64,000 bases of DNA from Rhodococcus tibetensis (GTDB taxonomy: Bacteria > Actinomycetota > Actinomycetes > Mycobacteriales > Mycobacteriaceae): NCBI RefSeq assembly GCF_024438035.1, contig NZ_JANFQF010000006.1, positions 210,690-274,689 on the forward strand, written 5' to 3'. Below the pieces are notes generated by a model. It did no database searches. It was not told where the DNA came from and was given only the letters and a program-made list of their open reading frames with translations. Below are positions 29,347-40,093 of this stretch, one piece after another. The translations under genes were made by a program, and so were the position numbers. Numbering within the stretch: the first letter of the stretch is position 1; every line of letters starts with the position of its first letter.

Positions 29347-30252
29347 TCACAGTCTCTTGTCAGTGATGTCCATCCCCGGAACGGAGACCGCCGGAACCGC
29401 CGCAATATCCGCACCGGGAATCGCGCCGCCCTTGCGGCCGGAACGCAGACGCTTCTCCAACCTTGTGGCCAACACGGTCAGTGTCGAGTTGAGCGCAATC
29501 ATGATGATGGCCACGACGATCAGCGCGGGCAGGTAATTGCCGTAGAAGGCGCCGAGTTGTTGCCCAGAGCGCACGACTTCCACGTACCCGATGAGGTAAC
29601 CGAGGGCGGAGTCCTTCAAAGCCACCACCATCTGGGAGATGATCGCAGGCAACATCGCGGTGACAGCCTGCGGAAGAAGGATGGTCCGCATGATCTGGCC
29701 CTTACGCATGCCCAGGGCCATCGCGGCCTCACTCTGTCCCTTGGGGAGGGACTTGATTCCTGCACGCACGATCTCGGCGATCACCGAACCGTTGTAGAGC
29801 GTGAGGCCCACGATGACGGCAGCGAGGGCCAGGTACTTCGATTTGAAGACCTCGTATTCAGCGAAGAGCTGGTACGAGAAGATCATCAGAATCAGCACCG
29901 GTATGGAACGGAAGAGTTCCACGAACGCGCCGGCGATCCACCGTATCGGCCGGTGATCCGAGAGTCGGCCGATACCGAGAATCGCGCCGAGAATCAACGC
30001 GAACACGATCGACGCGGCTGCAGCCACGAGCGTTCCGCGGATACCGGGGATCAGATAAGTTGTCCACGACGTCGACTCGACGAACGGATTCCATTTCGCA
30101 GAAGTCAGCTGTCCCTTGTCATCGAGCGCTGCGAAGACAAGGTATCCGATGCCGAGAAGGACGACGGCCACGGCCGCGGAGATCAGGCGGTAGGTATTTC
30201 TCGCCCGGGGTCCGGGAGCGTCGTAGAGGACGGTGGCCGAATTACTACTCAT
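29347..30252 (-). CDS. gluD: glutamate ABC transporter permease GluD
   Basis: An inner-membrane permease of 301 residues of the polar amino-acid family. The EAA-type loop is IAEIVRAGIKSLPKGQSEAAMALGM, and about five or six spans surround it. An N-terminal extra span near residues 25-47 precedes the usual HisM-type start. It pairs with GluC to form the channel of the glutamate importer. It overlaps gluC by four bases and ends the operon. Substrate is by analogy to the gluABCD cluster of corynebacteria. Confidence 0.9.
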   Translation of the reverse strand: MSSNSATVLYDAPGPRARNTYRLISAAVAVVLLGIGYLVFAALDDKGQLTSAKWNPFVESTSWTTYLIPGIRGTLVAAAASIVFALILGAILGIGRLSDHRPIRWIAGAFVELFRSIPVLILMIFSYQLFAEYEVFKSKYLALAAVIVGLTLYNGSVIAEIVRAGIKSLPKGQSEAAMALGMRKGQIMRTILLPQAVTAMLPAIISQMVVALKDSALGYLIGYVEVVRSGQQLGAFYGNYLPALIVVAIIMIALNSTLTVLATRLEKRLRSGRKGGAIPGADIAAVPAVSVPGMDITDKRL

Positions 30253-30929
30253 CGTGCAACCTCGAATCGCTTGCTCAGATAGCCGAACAGAAGGCCCATC
30301 GGCAGTGTCAGGACCACGAACCCGAGGGCGAAAATGCCACCGACGACGAAGATGGCGGCCTCGTTCTCGATCATTTCCTTCATGAGCAGTGAGGCTTCGG
30401 CGACGCCGATCACCGAGGCGATCGTGGTGTTCTTGGTCAAGGCGATGAGGACGCTACCGAGGGGTGCGGTCACTGCACGGAACGCCTGGGGGAGCACGAT
30501 CAGGCGCAGGTTCTGGGAGAACGTGAGGCCGAGCGACCGTCCGGCCTCGGCCTGCCCGACGTGCACCGTGTTGATGCCGGATCGGATCGACTCGCAGACG
30601 AAGGCCGCGGTGTAGATACTCAGTCCGAGGACGGCCAGCCGAAAGTTGTTCTGGGTGAAAAATGTCGGGGACTGCTCGGGCGCGAGCTTGACGCCCATCG
30701 TCTGGAAGAGCCCGAAGGAACAGAAGATGATGATGAGTGTCAGGGGAGTGTTGCGGAAGATGGTCACATAGGCCGTCCCGACGCCGCGTGCGACGGGAAT
30801 CGGCGACACCCGCATCGCGGCGAGGATGGTGCCCAGTATCAGCGCGCCGATGGCCGAGAACGCGGTGAGTTGCACCGTCGTCCAGAATGCGTCGATCAGC
30901 TGATCGCTGTACTTGCTCAGTAGGTCCAC
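30249..30929 (-). CDS. gluC: glutamate ABC transporter permease GluC
   Basis: A permease of 226 residues with five predicted spans. The EAA loop (ESIRSGINTVHVGQAEAGRSLGLTFSQ) contacts the ATPase. It opens with YSDQLIDAFWTTVQLTAFSA, the normal HisM/QP family start. It lies 91 bases downstream of gluB and overlaps gluD. The gap contains no strong hairpin, so co-transcription with gluB is expected. Confidence 0.9.
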   Translation of the reverse strand: MDLLSKYSDQLIDAFWTTVQLTAFSAIGALILGTILAAMRVSPIPVARGVGTAYVTIFRNTPLTLIIIFCSFGLFQTMGVKLAPEQSPTFFTQNNFRLAVLGLSIYTAAFVCESIRSGINTVHVGQAEAGRSLGLTFSQNLRLIVLPQAFRAVTAPLGSVLIALTKNTTIASVIGVAEASLLMKEMIENEAAIFVVGGIFALGFVVLTLPMGLLFGYLSKRFEVAR

Positions 30930-31020
30930 TTACCGTCTCCCGAAATCCCGGTGGTTGGAGTCGAAACCGGGTCGGACGGCCCACCGAAAGAGGGCCGTCC
31001 GAGCCGGATACGGAAATTGC

Positions 31021-31854
31021 TCAGTAACGATCGACGGTCGGCGGTGCCGGCAGCGGGTAGCCGGAAGCGCCGACCGTGTCGTTGAACGCCTTCTCCCACG
31101 AACCGTCCGCGATCATCGCGTCGATGGCGTCGTTGATCTTGCCGCGGGTCTCGTCGTCACCCTGCGCCAGGCCGATACCGTACCGCTCCTCGGTGAAGGG
31201 CTCACCGACCACCTTCAGCTCGCCCGGGTACTGCGCCGCGTAACCGGCCAGAATGATGTCGTCGGTGGTCACGGCGTCGACAGCGCCGTTACGCAATGCC
31301 TCGACACAGGCGGAGTAGGTGTCGAACTCCTGCAGTTGCACATCCTGGGCGTACTGGTCCTTGACCTTCTGCGCAGGAGTCGAACCCGTGACGGAGCACA
31401 GCTTCTTTCCACCGCGCAGCGAGTCGGGGCCCGTGATGTCGGTGTTCTCGGACTTCACCAGAAGTGACTGTCCCGCAATGAAATACGGACCGGCGAAGTC
31501 GACCTTCTCCTTGCGGGCGTCCGTGATCGAGTAGGTGGCGACGATGTAATCGACTTCACCGTTCTGGATCAAGGTTTCGCGCTGCGCGGAGGGCGACTCC
31601 TTGAACTCGATGTTCTCGGGTGTGACACCCAACTTGCCGGCGACGTATTCGGCCACCTCCACGTCGAAGCCGCTGAAGCTTCCGTCAGGGTTACGCAGGC
31701 CGAGGCCGGGCTGGTCGAACTTGATTCCGACGGTCAGCTTGCCTTCCGACGCACTCTGGGAGGCGCTTTTCTCCTCGCCTCCGCCGCAGCCGGACGCGAC
31801 GACGGCGACCGCCATGACGCCGATTCCCCAACGAATCGCGCGATTGATCCTCAT
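31021..31854 (-). CDS. gluB: glutamate-binding lipoprotein GluB
   Basis: A substrate-binding lipoprotein of 277 residues. The signal peptide is followed by a lipobox VASGC with the lipidated cysteine at C23, and the mature part is a family-3 solute-binding protein (VGIKFDQPGLGLRNPDGSFSGFDVEVA). The ATG at 31854 is preferred over that at 31869 because AGAGGA is correctly spaced for it and the signal peptide then has normal length. It captures glutamate outside the membrane for GluC/GluD. Confidence 0.93.
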   Translation of the reverse strand: MRINRAIRWGIGVMAVAVVASGCGGGEEKSASQSASEGKLTVGIKFDQPGLGLRNPDGSFSGFDVEVAEYVAGKLGVTPENIEFKESPSAQRETLIQNGEVDYIVATYSITDARKEKVDFAGPYFIAGQSLLVKSENTDITGPDSLRGGKKLCSVTGSTPAQKVKDQYAQDVQLQEFDTYSACVEALRNGAVDAVTTDDIILAGYAAQYPGELKVVGEPFTEERYGIGLAQGDDETRGKINDAIDAMIADGSWEKAFNDTVGASGYPLPAPPTVDRY

Positions 31855-31942
31855 CGAGTTCCTCTCCATAGAAATAACGGGTTGAGACAGGTGAGTCCAC
31901 CGAAGCCCGCGAGCGACGCTCCGCCGGCGGCCCTCAGCTGGG

Positions 31943-32725
31943 TCAGTGGCTGAGAATCTTGCCGAGAAAGTCCCTCGCGCGCTCCGATTCGGGAGCGGAG
32001 AAGAATGTGCCCGGTTCGGAGTCTTCGACGATCTGGCCGTCGGCCATGAACAGGACGCGATCGCCGGCCTTGCGGGCGAAGCCCATCTCGTGTGTGACCA
32101 CGAGCATCGTCATGCCTTCCTTGGCGAGCGAGGTCATCACATCGAGGACCTCATTGACCATCTCCGGGTCGAGTGCGGAGGTGGGCTCGTCGAACAGCAT
32201 CACTTTGGGATTCATGGCGAGTGCCCGTGCGATTGCCACACGCTGCTGTTGTCCACCCGACAGCTGAGCGGGGTACTTGTCCGCCTGATTGGCGATTCCG
32301 ACCCGTTCGAGCAGTTGGCGAGCGGTGGCCTTCGCATCCGCAGTGCTCTTCTTCCGGACCTTCATCGGTGCGAGCATCACGTTTTCGAGAATTGTCTTGT
32401 GGGCGAACAGATTGAACGATTGGAACACCATGCCCACGTCGGCACGGAGCGCCGCCAGGGCCTTGCCCTCCGCGGGCAGAACCTTGCCGTCCACTGCGAT
32501 CACCCCGGAGTCGATCGGCTCGAGGCGGTTGATGGTCCGGCACAGCGTCGACTTCCCGGAACCTGACGGCCCGAGGACGATCACGACCTGCCCGCGCGGG
32601 ACTTCGAGGTCGATGTCCTGGAGGACATGGAGGGCGCCGAAGTGCTTGTTCACCGATTTCATCGAGATCATGGACGTTGCCACACCTGTCGAGGGTGTCG
32701 GCGTCGCGTCGTCGGCTTGCGTCAT
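31943..32725 (-). CDS. gluA: glutamate ABC transporter ATP-binding protein GluA
   Basis: A 260-residue ABC ATPase with Walker [10 protein letters not shown], signature LSGGQQQR, Walker [13 protein letters not shown] and the H-loop VVTHEM. This is the polar-amino-acid type, similar to GlnQ. The first about 18 residues ([18 protein letters not shown]) are an extension before the ATPase core; the internal ATGs at MISMKS could be alternative starts. It is the first gene of gluABCD, divergent from miaB. No GlnR or AmtR site was evident upstream. Confidence 0.93.
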   Translation of the reverse strand: MTQADDATPTPSTGVATSMISMKSVNKHFGALHVLQDIDLEVPRGQVVIVLGPSGSGKSTLCRTINRLEPIDSGVIAVDGKVLPAEGKALAALRADVGMVFQSFNLFAHKTILENVMLAPMKVRKKSTADAKATARQLLERVGIANQADKYPAQLSGGQQQRVAIARALAMNPKVMLFDEPTSALDPEMVNEVLDVMTSLAKEGMTMLVVTHEMGFARKAGDRVLFMADGQIVEDSEPGTFFSAPESERARDFLGKILSH

Positions 32726-32865
32726 AGTCGAAGACCCTATGTGGTGGAGGCGGCAGTCTCGACATTTACTCCGAGAATCCTCGGGATGTCACGGAAACTT
32801 TACTGTCCGACGGTGAGGGTGTCCTGGTGCACAATGGCCGCGACGAGGCGATTTGTCGCGGCCCG

Positions 32866-32880
32866 TACCCTGGGAACGTG
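32866..32880 (+). promoter_or_regulatory. -10 element giving a leaderless miaB start
   Basis: TACCCT at 32866-32871 has the TAnnnT form of actinobacterial -10 elements and ends six bases before the GTG at 32878. Transcription would therefore begin on the start codon itself, giving a leaderless mRNA. No ribosome site lies before the GTG, which supports this reading and fixes the miaB start. Confidence 0.55.
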
Positions 32881-34395
32881 GACACGATCGACCAGAACTC
32901 TCAGCGCAGCTATGAGGTGCGCACTTACGGCTGCCAGATGAACGTGCACGACTCCGAACGTCTATCGGGTCTGCTCGAGGACGCCGGATACACCAAGGCC
33001 GCGACCGGGCAGACCCCCGACCTCGTGGTGTTCAACACGTGTGCGGTGCGCGAGAACGCCGACAACAAGCTGTACGGCAACCTCAGTCATCTCGCGCCGG
33101 CGAAGGAGAAGAACCCCGACATGCAGATCGCTGTCGGTGGTTGCCTGGCGCAGAAGGACCGCGACGTCGTCGTGAAGAAGGCGCCGTGGGTGGACGTCGT
33201 GTTCGGTACCCACAACATCGGATCGCTGCCTGCGCTGCTGGACCGTGCGCGTCACAACCAGCGGGCGGAGGTCGAGATCCTCGACGCCCTCGAGGCGTTC
33301 CCGTCCATGCTGCCCGCCAAGCGGGAGTCGGCGTACGCCGGGTGGGTGTCCATCTCGGTGGGCTGCAACAACACCTGCACGTTCTGCATCGTGCCCGCCT
33401 TGCGCGGAAAGGAAGTCGACCGCAGGCCCGGCGACATTCTCGCCGAGGTTCGGGCTCTCGTGAACGAGGGTGTTGTCGAGGTGACCCTGCTCGGCCAGAA
33501 CGTCAATGCCTACGGCGTGTCCTTCGCCGATCCGGAGCAACCGCGCGATCGCGGAGCGTTCGCCTCGTTGCTACGCGCATGCGGCCAGATCGAGGGACTC
33601 GAGCGGATCCGCTTCACCTCACCGCACCCGGCCGAGTTCACGGACGACGTCATCGAGGCGATGGCAGAAACTCCGGCTGTCTGCCCGCAGTTGCACATGC
33701 CGCTGCAGTCCGGCTCCGATCGCGTCTTGAAGGCGATGCGGCGCTCGTACCGCACGACGCGATTCCTGGGCATCATCGAGAAGGTCCGTACCGCGATGCC
33801 GCACGCGGCGATCACCACCGACATCATCGTCGGTTTCCCGGGCGAGACGGAGGAAGACTTCCAGGGCACCCTCGACGTCGTCCGTCAGGCCCGGTTCACC
33901 AGTGCCTTCACCTTCCAGTACTCCAAGCGTCCGGGAACGCCCGCTGCAGACATGGAGAGACAGCTCCCCAAAGCTGTCGTTCAGGAACGGTACGAGCGTC
34001 TCATTGCTCTCCAGGAGGAGATCACCCTCGAGGAGAATCAGAAGCTGGTCGGCGCCGAGGTGGAACTCCTCGTCGCGGCCGGTGAGGGCCGCAAGAACGC
34101 GGAAACCCGCCGGATGAGCGGACGCGCCCGCGACGGCAGACTGGTCCATTTCCGTCCCGAAGGCAACGTCGACGGCAACATCCGGCCCGGCGATGTCGTC
34201 ACCCTGGTGGTGAGTGCGGCGGCCCCGCACCATCTCGTTGCCGACACCCCGGTCCTCACCCACCGCCGAACCCGTGCCGGTGACTCTTTCGACAAGGGCA
34301 TTACACCCAAGACTCCGCCGATCGGTGTCGGTCTCGGACTCCCGCAGATCGGTGCACCGGCACCACTACCCGCTCAGATGGGATGCAGCGCATGA
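32878..34395 (+). CDS. miaB: tRNA-2-methylthio-N6-dimethylallyladenosine synthase
   Basis: A radical-SAM methylthiotransferase of 505 residues that modifies A37 of tRNAs prepared by MiaA. The N-terminal UPF0004 domain holds three cluster cysteines ([20 protein letters not shown]). The radical-SAM motif CNNTCTFC is near residue 163, and a TRAM domain follows. About 35 residues after TRAM are a Pro/Gly-rich tail. The GTG at 32878 is used because it is preceded by a -10 box; an upstream in-frame GTG would add an unlike leader. miaA lies 3 kb further on. Confidence 0.95.
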   Translation: MDTIDQNSQRSYEVRTYGCQMNVHDSERLSGLLEDAGYTKAATGQTPDLVVFNTCAVRENADNKLYGNLSHLAPAKEKNPDMQIAVGGCLAQKDRDVVVKKAPWVDVVFGTHNIGSLPALLDRARHNQRAEVEILDALEAFPSMLPAKRESAYAGWVSISVGCNNTCTFCIVPALRGKEVDRRPGDILAEVRALVNEGVVEVTLLGQNVNAYGVSFADPEQPRDRGAFASLLRACGQIEGLERIRFTSPHPAEFTDDVIEAMAETPAVCPQLHMPLQSGSDRVLKAMRRSYRTTRFLGIIEKVRTAMPHAAITTDIIVGFPGETEEDFQGTLDVVRQARFTSAFTFQYSKRPGTPAADMERQLPKAVVQERYERLIALQEEITLEENQKLVGAEVELLVAAGEGRKNAETRRMSGRARDGRLVHFRPEGNVDGNIRPGDVVTLVVSAAAPHHLVADTPVLTHRRTRAGDSFDKGITPKTPPIGVGLGLPQIGAPAPLPAQMGCSA

Positions 34396-35015
34396 CCTCC
34401 CCGTTCGACGACAAGCGGCACGACGATGATCGCACCGGCGGGGGCGACGGTTCGAGCAGTGCGAGCGACCCGATCGAGAGTTACCTGAAAGATTTCGACG
34501 CCGCCGAGAAGAAGGTGGCCGGTGAAATCGACCCGGGCGTGCGGGCGCTGGTCGTCGCGATCGCTGTCGTCGTTCTGCTCGGATCCCTCACGCTGCCGCA
34601 CTCCGGCGTCGCGAACGGCTGGGAGGTGCTGGTCTACGGGGACGACGCCCGCACGGAAGTCATCACATTGCCGTCGCGACTGTTCGTCTGGTTCGAGGTG
34701 GTGTTCGGCGTCGTCGCGTCGATGCTGGCGCTGATCACGCGCCGCTGGGCCCTGGCTTGGATAGCTCTTGCGGGAACGGCTGTGTCGATCGTGTTCGGGA
34801 TGCTCGCCATCTGGACCCGCCAAACCCCAGCGCCGGGTGTCGAGGCGGCGGGTCCGGGTATCGGCCTGATCGTGGGCTGGCTGACCGTGATCGTGTTGAC
34901 CTTCCACTGGCTGAAAGTCGTGTGGAGCAGGACAGCGCTGCAGCTGGCCGCGGAAGAAGAACGCCGCGCCGCTGCCGCCGAAGCGGAGCGACGCGGCGAC
35001 TGGAACATCGGGTGA
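34392..35015 (+). CDS. conserved transmembrane protein downstream of miaB
   Basis: The product has 207 residues. An acidic, Asp/Gly/Ser-rich N-terminus is followed by about four membrane spans and an Ala/Glu/Arg-rich helical tail. The ATG at 34392 overlaps the miaB stop as ATGA. A homologue with the same position exists in mycobacteria (Rv2732c). No function is known. I see no motif beyond the spans. Confidence 0.82.
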   Translation: MTSPFDDKRHDDDRTGGGDGSSSASDPIESYLKDFDAAEKKVAGEIDPGVRALVVAIAVVVLLGSLTLPHSGVANGWEVLVYGDDARTEVITLPSRLFVWFEVVFGVVASMLALITRRWALAWIALAGTAVSIVFGMLAIWTRQTPAPGVEAAGPGIGLIVGWLTVIVLTFHWLKVVWSRTALQLAAEEERRAAAAEAERRGDWNIG

Positions 35016-35030
35016 CGCCCGCCTCGGGGC

Positions 35031-36416
35031 TTACTGACCGCTGACGGCGCCCTCGGCGGCCTCAGCCCATTCACGCCACTGCCTGGCCTGAGCGAGCGCA
35101 CTCTCGGCGTCCTTGGTCTTACCCGCCGCGGTGGCCTTGGCGGCCTGTTCCTCGAACTGAGTGACGCGTTCGCGGAACTGCGCGGCCCGGGCGAGAGCCT
35201 CCGGATCAGTGCGTCGCCACTGTTCGTCGGCGGCGTCGCGTACGCGCTTTTCGATGGCCCGCAACTTGCCCTCGAGGTCGTGCATCCGCTCGCGGGGCAC
35301 CTTGCCGATGGCGTCCCACTTTTCTTGCAAGTCGCGTAGTGCGGCCCGGGCGGCGTCGATGTCCTTGGTCGGATCGATGTCTCCGGCGGTCTTCAGCAGC
35401 TCCTCCTTGGCGACCGCGTTCTCCTCGAACTCGGCGTCGCGTTCGGAGGAGGCGGCGTTGCGCGCCGCGAAGAATAAGTCCTGAGCGCCCTTGAACCGCT
35501 TCCACAGGGAGTCGTCAGCTTCGCGTGGGGCGCGGCCCGCGGCCTTCCATTCGGCGAGGAGATCACGGAACGCACCGGCGGTGGGGCCCCAATCGGTGGA
35601 GTCGGCCAACGCCTCCGCGCGGGTGACGAGTTCTTCCTTTTTCGTCTTCGCCGCCGCCCGTTCTCGGTCGAGTTCGGCGAAGTGCGCGCCGCGGCGCCGG
35701 TTGAACGCCTCCCGTGCCTTGGAATACCGCTTCCACAAGGCATCGTCGACCTTCCGGTCGATGCCGCGAATGGTCTTCCACTCTTCCAGGATTTCGCGGA
35801 GGCGATCACCTGCCGCCTTCCACTGCGTGGATTCCGCGCCGATCCGTTCGGCCTCGGCGGCCAGTTCTTCCTTGCGTTCGGTGTGGGCCTGCCGCGACTT
35901 CTCCTTCTCGTGTTTCGCGTGCGCGGCGGCCTCGTCCGAGCCGGCGATGACGGCGTCGAGACGGGCCGCGAGCGAATCGATGTCACCGATCACCGCTGCG
36001 GTCGGCAACGATTCGACGAGGGCGAGTGCGGCGGCCTTGGTCTTCTTCGCATCCCCGGCCCCGGAGTTCAGCCGAGCCTCGAGAAGTGCCACCTCCGTGG
36101 CGAGGTCGTCGAATCGTCGACCGAAATGCGCCAGCCCCTCGGCGGCGTCCCCGGCCTGCCACGAACCGATCTGCCGCTCTCCGTCGGCGGTCCTGACCCA
36201 TGCGGTGCCGTCGTCGTCCACCCGGCCGAACTTGCTGGGGTCGCTCCCGGGCGGGGCCGCGACGGCGGGGGCGGAGAGTGCGTGCGTAGGCGTGGGGCCC
36301 GGCTTGGGTGCACCCGGTTTTGCGGCGCCGCCCGGTTTAGGGACGCTCGGCTTCGGCGTGTCGTGCTGCTCGGCGGCAGGCTCCACGGCGGGCTGGGCGT
36401 CGCTACTGTCGGTCAT
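35031..36416 (-). CDS. DUF349 repeat protein
   Basis: A protein of 461 residues. The first about 75 are Pro/Ala/Lys-rich and probably unstructured. Then come five or so helical DUF349 repeats, each with a W-x6-K/R-F core (examples: [36 protein letters not shown]). The whole is predicted coiled coil. The mycobacterial counterpart is Rv2731. The family may contact RNA or ribosomes, but proof is lacking. The ATG at 36416 follows GAGGAAG. It converges with the miaB-linked membrane gene. Confidence 0.88.
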   Translation of the reverse strand: MTDSSDAQPAVEPAAEQHDTPKPSVPKPGGAAKPGAPKPGPTPTHALSAPAVAAPPGSDPSKFGRVDDDGTAWVRTADGERQIGSWQAGDAAEGLAHFGRRFDDLATEVALLEARLNSGAGDAKKTKAAALALVESLPTAAVIGDIDSLAARLDAVIAGSDEAAAHAKHEKEKSRQAHTERKEELAAEAERIGAESTQWKAAGDRLREILEEWKTIRGIDRKVDDALWKRYSKAREAFNRRRGAHFAELDRERAAAKTKKEELVTRAEALADSTDWGPTAGAFRDLLAEWKAAGRAPREADDSLWKRFKGAQDLFFAARNAASSERDAEFEENAVAKEELLKTAGDIDPTKDIDAARAALRDLQEKWDAIGKVPRERMHDLEGKLRAIEKRVRDAADEQWRRTDPEALARAAQFRERVTQFEEQAAKATAAGKTKDAESALAQARQWREWAEAAEGAVSGQ

Positions 36417-36617
36417 CGCTTCCTCATCTCTGCCGCGCGTCACGGCTGCCTGAACGCATTACCGGCTCCATACCGACCCGGAGGGCTGGTTCCATTCAAC
36501 CCGGTACGGACTCTGGGGACTATTGAATCAGGTCAGACGGGGACCGTTGGTACCGAACGAGTGCAGGCACCGAATCGGCTGTCGGGTGCTCGGAGGCGGT
36601 CGACTAGCGTGACGCGT

Positions 36618-37334
36618 GTGTTCACCGCCGCAATTCTCGTGCCGTCACCGCCGCTTCTGGTTCCCGAACTCGCTGGGGCAGCGGCTGCAGAGACGGCGGC
36701 GTTGAGGGACGCGGTCGGGGTTGCCGCCAAGGCCCTGTCAGCGCTCACCTCGAAGTGGGTTGTGGTCGGAGCGGGTACCACCACCGTCGATGTGCCTTCC
36801 GAGGCGCAGGGCACCTACCTGGGTTATGGCGTCGACGTCCGGGTCGCGCTGCGACCCGGCACCGCCGGGAAGCCGGACCCCGAGCTGCCACTCGCAGCAC
36901 TGACGGCCGGATGGATACGTGGAACCTGGGCGCCGGACGCCGTGGTCGAAGCCCGCATACTGGCCGCCGACCTGCCGGTCGAGCGGTGCGCCGAGTACGG
37001 CGCGGCATTGCGCGAATTCCTCGATCGGGACGGCGAACCCCGCGGCCTGATGATCGTCGCGGACGGGGCCAACACCCTCACCGCCAAGGCGCCCGGTGCG
37101 TTCGACCCGCGCGCGGAGGGAGTGCAGGCGCGAGTGAATGCGGCCTTGGGCTCCGGCGACCGCGACGCGCTCCTCTCCCTCGACCCAGGGCTGTGCGGCG
37201 AACTCGGCCTCGGCGGACGGGTACCGTGGCAGGTTCTGGCCGGCGTATTCGACGTGTCGCCTGCCTCCTGCCGGACGCTCTACAGCGCGGCGCCGTACGG
37301 GGTGGCTTACCACGTAGGGGAGTGGCTTCCGTGA
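36618..37334 (+). CDS. LigB-superfamily-like conserved protein upstream of miaA
   Basis: The 238-residue product starts [20 protein letters not shown], which recalls the beginning of class III extradiol dioxygenase-like (LigB superfamily) proteins. Expected metal histidines are not obvious, so catalytic activity is doubtful. The mycobacterial counterpart is Rv2728c, a conserved alanine-rich protein. A -10-like TAGCGT (36605-36610) seven bases before the GTG at 36618 supports a leaderless start; GTG at 36609 is an alternative. Its stop overlaps the miaA GTG by four bases. Confidence 0.75.
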   Translation: MFTAAILVPSPPLLVPELAGAAAAETAALRDAVGVAAKALSALTSKWVVVGAGTTTVDVPSEAQGTYLGYGVDVRVALRPGTAGKPDPELPLAALTAGWIRGTWAPDAVVEARILAADLPVERCAEYGAALREFLDRDGEPRGLMIVADGANTLTAKAPGAFDPRAEGVQARVNAALGSGDRDALLSLDPGLCGELGLGGRVPWQVLAGVFDVSPASCRTLYSAAPYGVAYHVGEWLP

Positions 37335-38260
37335 CGCCACCGGTTCCGGTTGCGGTCGTCGGCCCTACAGCCACCGGCAAATCAGACCTTGCGCTGGACC
37401 TCGCCGAACGGTGGGGCGGGGAAATCGTCAACATCGACGCGATGCAGCTCTATCGCGGGATGGACATCGGCACCGCGAAACTGCCACCCGAAGAGCGGCG
37501 CGGCATCGTGCACCATCAACTCGACGTGCTCGATGTGACCGAGACCGCGACCGTGGCGAACTATCAGCAGGCGGCAGTCCGCGACGTGGAGGCGATCGCG
37601 GCTCGCGGCGCCGTTCCGATCATCGTCGGCGGATCGATGATGTACGTGCAGTCCCTGCTCGACGAGTGGAGCTTCCCTGCCACCGACCCGTCGGTGCGCG
37701 CCCGGTGGGAAGCCGTTCTCGCCGAGCACGGCGTCGCCGCGGTACATGCCGAGCTGGGCCGGGTGGATCCCGATGCCGCCGCATCCATCCTTCCGACAGA
37801 CGGCAGACGGCTGGTGCGGGCCCTCGAGGTCGTCGAGATCACCGGTCGGCCATTCGCGGCGTCTGCGCCGGGCATCGGCGAACCGCGTTGGGGCACAAGC
37901 ATCGTCGGCGTCGATCGAGAGACCGCGGAACTCGACGAACGCATCAGGATTCGAACCGAGCTGATGTTCGACCGAGGTCTCGTGGAGGAGGTGCGCGGTC
38001 TGATCGACGTGGGCCTGCGCGAAGGGGTGACCGCACCGCGCGCCATCGGGTACGCCCAGGTACTCGCTTGGATCGACGGCGAATACGATCTGGACGAGGC
38101 ACGGGAACGCACGTTCATCGGCACCCGTCGTTACGTGCGCCGTCAGCGGTCGTGGTTCCGCCGGGACGCGCGCATCCGCTGGGTCGACGGCAGTGATCCT
38201 CACCTCACCGACACCACCGTCAGAATGCTGGAACAGCCGCCGATCCCGGGAGAACGATGA
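37331..38260 (+). CDS. miaA: tRNA dimethylallyltransferase
   Basis: An enzyme of 309 residues that adds the dimethylallyl group to A37 of tRNAs reading UNN codons. The P-loop GPTATGKS is at residues 11-18. The catalytic [16 protein letters not shown] and the substrate-channel segments ([27 protein letters not shown]) are all present. The GTG start at 37331 overlaps the preceding stop by four bases, and the stop overlaps the next gene by ATGA, so three genes form a tight operon. MiaB then completes the modification. Confidence 0.96.
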   Translation: MTPPVPVAVVGPTATGKSDLALDLAERWGGEIVNIDAMQLYRGMDIGTAKLPPEERRGIVHHQLDVLDVTETATVANYQQAAVRDVEAIAARGAVPIIVGGSMMYVQSLLDEWSFPATDPSVRARWEAVLAEHGVAAVHAELGRVDPDAAASILPTDGRRLVRALEVVEITGRPFAASAPGIGEPRWGTSIVGVDRETAELDERIRIRTELMFDRGLVEEVRGLIDVGLREGVTAPRAIGYAQVLAWIDGEYDLDEARERTFIGTRRYVRRQRSWFRRDARIRWVDGSDPHLTDTTVRMLEQPPIPGER

Positions 38261-39105
38261 GCCGCACGCCGTCCGGACGGAACCGTCAGGGCTCGAATCT
38301 GCTGGTCACCGCCCGCAACGCCCGCTTCCAGCAGTGGCAGTCCTACCTCACCAACCGCAGCAAACGCTCGAAGTCGGGACGTTTCCTGATTCAGGGTGTC
38401 CGACCCCTCACGCTGGCGCTCGACCACGAGTGGCCGCTCGAATCGCTGCTGTACCGCATCGACGGCCCGCCCCTGTCGGAATGGGCCCGAAACCTACGAG
38501 CCGCCCTGTCGATCGAACAGATCGGCGTCAGTGCCGAACTGATGGCGGAGTTGGGTGAGAAGGCCGACACCGCCCCGGAACTGATCGCCGTGGCGAAGAT
38601 CCGCACCCCACGCCTGGAGGACGTTCGGCTGCAGGCGAGCCCACTGATCGTGGTTTTCGATCGGCCGGGCTCGCCGGGCAACCTCGGCACCCTTGTCCGG
38701 TCCGCCAACGCATTCGGCGCCGATGCGGTGGTCGTGGTCGGTCACGGAGCAGACCCGTTCGACCCGCAGAGCGTGCGCGCCTCCACCGGATCGCTTTTCG
38801 CGATGCCGGTCGTCACGGTCTCGTCGGTCGACGACGTCCTCGCCTTCCGGGACACGCGGCGAGCGGCCGGCACCGATCTGCACCTCGTGGGCACGGACGA
38901 GACCGGCTCCGTCACGATCGACGCCCACGACTTCACCACGGGCACGGTTCTGGTGGTCGGCAACGAGACCCGGGGAATGAGCGCGGCGTGGCGTGCGGCT
39001 TGCGACACCGTCGTCAACATCCCCATCGGCGGCGCGGCCAGTTCGCTCGGTGCACCGTCGGCCGGCGCCGTGGCCCTCTACGAGATCGCCCGGCAGCGAC
39101 GGTGA
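38257..39105 (+). CDS. TrmH/SpoU family RNA 2'-O-methyltransferase
   Basis: The product has 282 residues. A substrate-binding N-terminal domain ([31 protein letters not shown]) is followed by the SPOUT domain. Motif 1 is [22 protein letters not shown] and motif 2 [11 protein letters not shown]. Motif 3 is altered: the usual SLNVS becomes SLGAPS within [24 protein letters not shown]. It should methylate a ribose of rRNA or tRNA using S-adenosylmethionine, if active. It is coupled by ATGA to miaA, and dapF follows. Mycobacteria I recall have no such gene at this spot. Confidence 0.88.
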   Translation: MSRTPSGRNRQGSNLLVTARNARFQQWQSYLTNRSKRSKSGRFLIQGVRPLTLALDHEWPLESLLYRIDGPPLSEWARNLRAALSIEQIGVSAELMAELGEKADTAPELIAVAKIRTPRLEDVRLQASPLIVVFDRPGSPGNLGTLVRSANAFGADAVVVVGHGADPFDPQSVRASTGSLFAMPVVTVSSVDDVLAFRDTRRAAGTDLHLVGTDETGSVTIDAHDFTTGTVLVVGNETRGMSAAWRAACDTVVNIPIGGAASSLGAPSAGAVALYEIARQRR

Positions 39106-39165
39106 GCGGTCACCGAGACGCATGGTCGGGGTTGGCCAGCATCTCTGTTGGATAAGGTGGGACCC

Positions 39166-40035
39166 ATGGACTTCAGTAAGGGGCACGGCACCGAAAACGA
39201 CTTCGTCGTTCTCCCGGATCCCGACGTGCGTCTCGACTTGACGGTGCCGCGGGTGAAGGCGCTCTGTGATCGTCGGCGCGGACTCGGCGCCGACGGGGTT
39301 CTGCGGGTGGCCAAGGCAGGCGCGCTTGCCGAGGCCGGTGTTCTCGCCGACCTGCCCGAGGGAACGTCCGCCGACGACTGGTTCATGGATTACCGCAACG
39401 CGGACGGTTCCCTCGCCGAAATGTGTGGCAACGGCGTCCGGGTCTTCGCCCACTACCTTCTCTCCACCGGCCTCGAGACACGCGAGGAATTCGTGGTCGG
39501 TAGTCGTGCCGGGGGTAAGCCCGTCGTCGTCCACTCCTCCGACGGTCCGCTCGGTGACGTCACCGTCGACATGGGGAAGATTCGCGACCTCGGATCGAGT
39601 GCTGCCACCCTCGACGGCAAAGTGTTCAACGGAATCGGCATCGACGTCGGGAACCCGCACCTGGCGTGCGTCGACCCCCACCTCACCGCCGCATCCCTCT
39701 CGGCGCTCGACCTCACCGCCGCCCCCGGCTTCGACCCAGGCTTCTTCCCGCACGGCGTCAACGTGGAAATCCTCACCCGGATCGATTCCGGTGCCGTCGA
39801 CATGCGGGTCCACGAGCGTGGGGTCGGGGAGACGCGGTCGTGCGGAACCGGGACCGTCGCGGCGGCCACCGCCGCGTTACGCCACGAAGGCTCTGATTCG
39901 GGTGAGGTCGTCGTTCGCATTCCCGGTGGTCAGGTCACTGTTGCCGTGTCCGAGGGCCGGGCGACCCTGCGCGGACCGTCCGTCCTGGTGGCGTCGGGCA
40001 GTATCGACGATTCGTGGTGGAACGCTCTCACCTGA
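39166..40035 (+). CDS. dapF: diaminopimelate epimerase
   Basis: An enzyme of 289 residues converting LL- to meso-diaminopimelate for peptidoglycan and lysine. The two catalytic cysteines are in [12 protein letters not shown] and [14 protein letters not shown]. The start [18 protein letters not shown] is canonical. The ATG at 39166 has AAGGTGGGA as a ribosome site. The same bases (TAAGGT, 39153-39158, seven bases before the ATG) could instead be a -10 for a leaderless message. Together with dapA and dapB, three steps of the pathway are in this window. Confidence 0.97.
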   Translation: MDFSKGHGTENDFVVLPDPDVRLDLTVPRVKALCDRRRGLGADGVLRVAKAGALAEAGVLADLPEGTSADDWFMDYRNADGSLAEMCGNGVRVFAHYLLSTGLETREEFVVGSRAGGKPVVVHSSDGPLGDVTVDMGKIRDLGSSAATLDGKVFNGIGIDVGNPHLACVDPHLTAASLSALDLTAAPGFDPGFFPHGVNVEILTRIDSGAVDMRVHERGVGETRSCGTGTVAAATAALRHEGSDSGEVVVRIPGGQVTVAVSEGRATLRGPSVLVASGSIDDSWWNALT

Positions 40036-40093
40036 TCGCCCTGCGCGAAATGGACGTGCGCACCCTCGACATTCCGTGGGATCATGAGCGTGT

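Noticed and set aside
32726..32877. A GlnR or AmtR site in front of gluA
   Set aside because: GTCAC and GAAAC fragments occur, but not with the required spacing.
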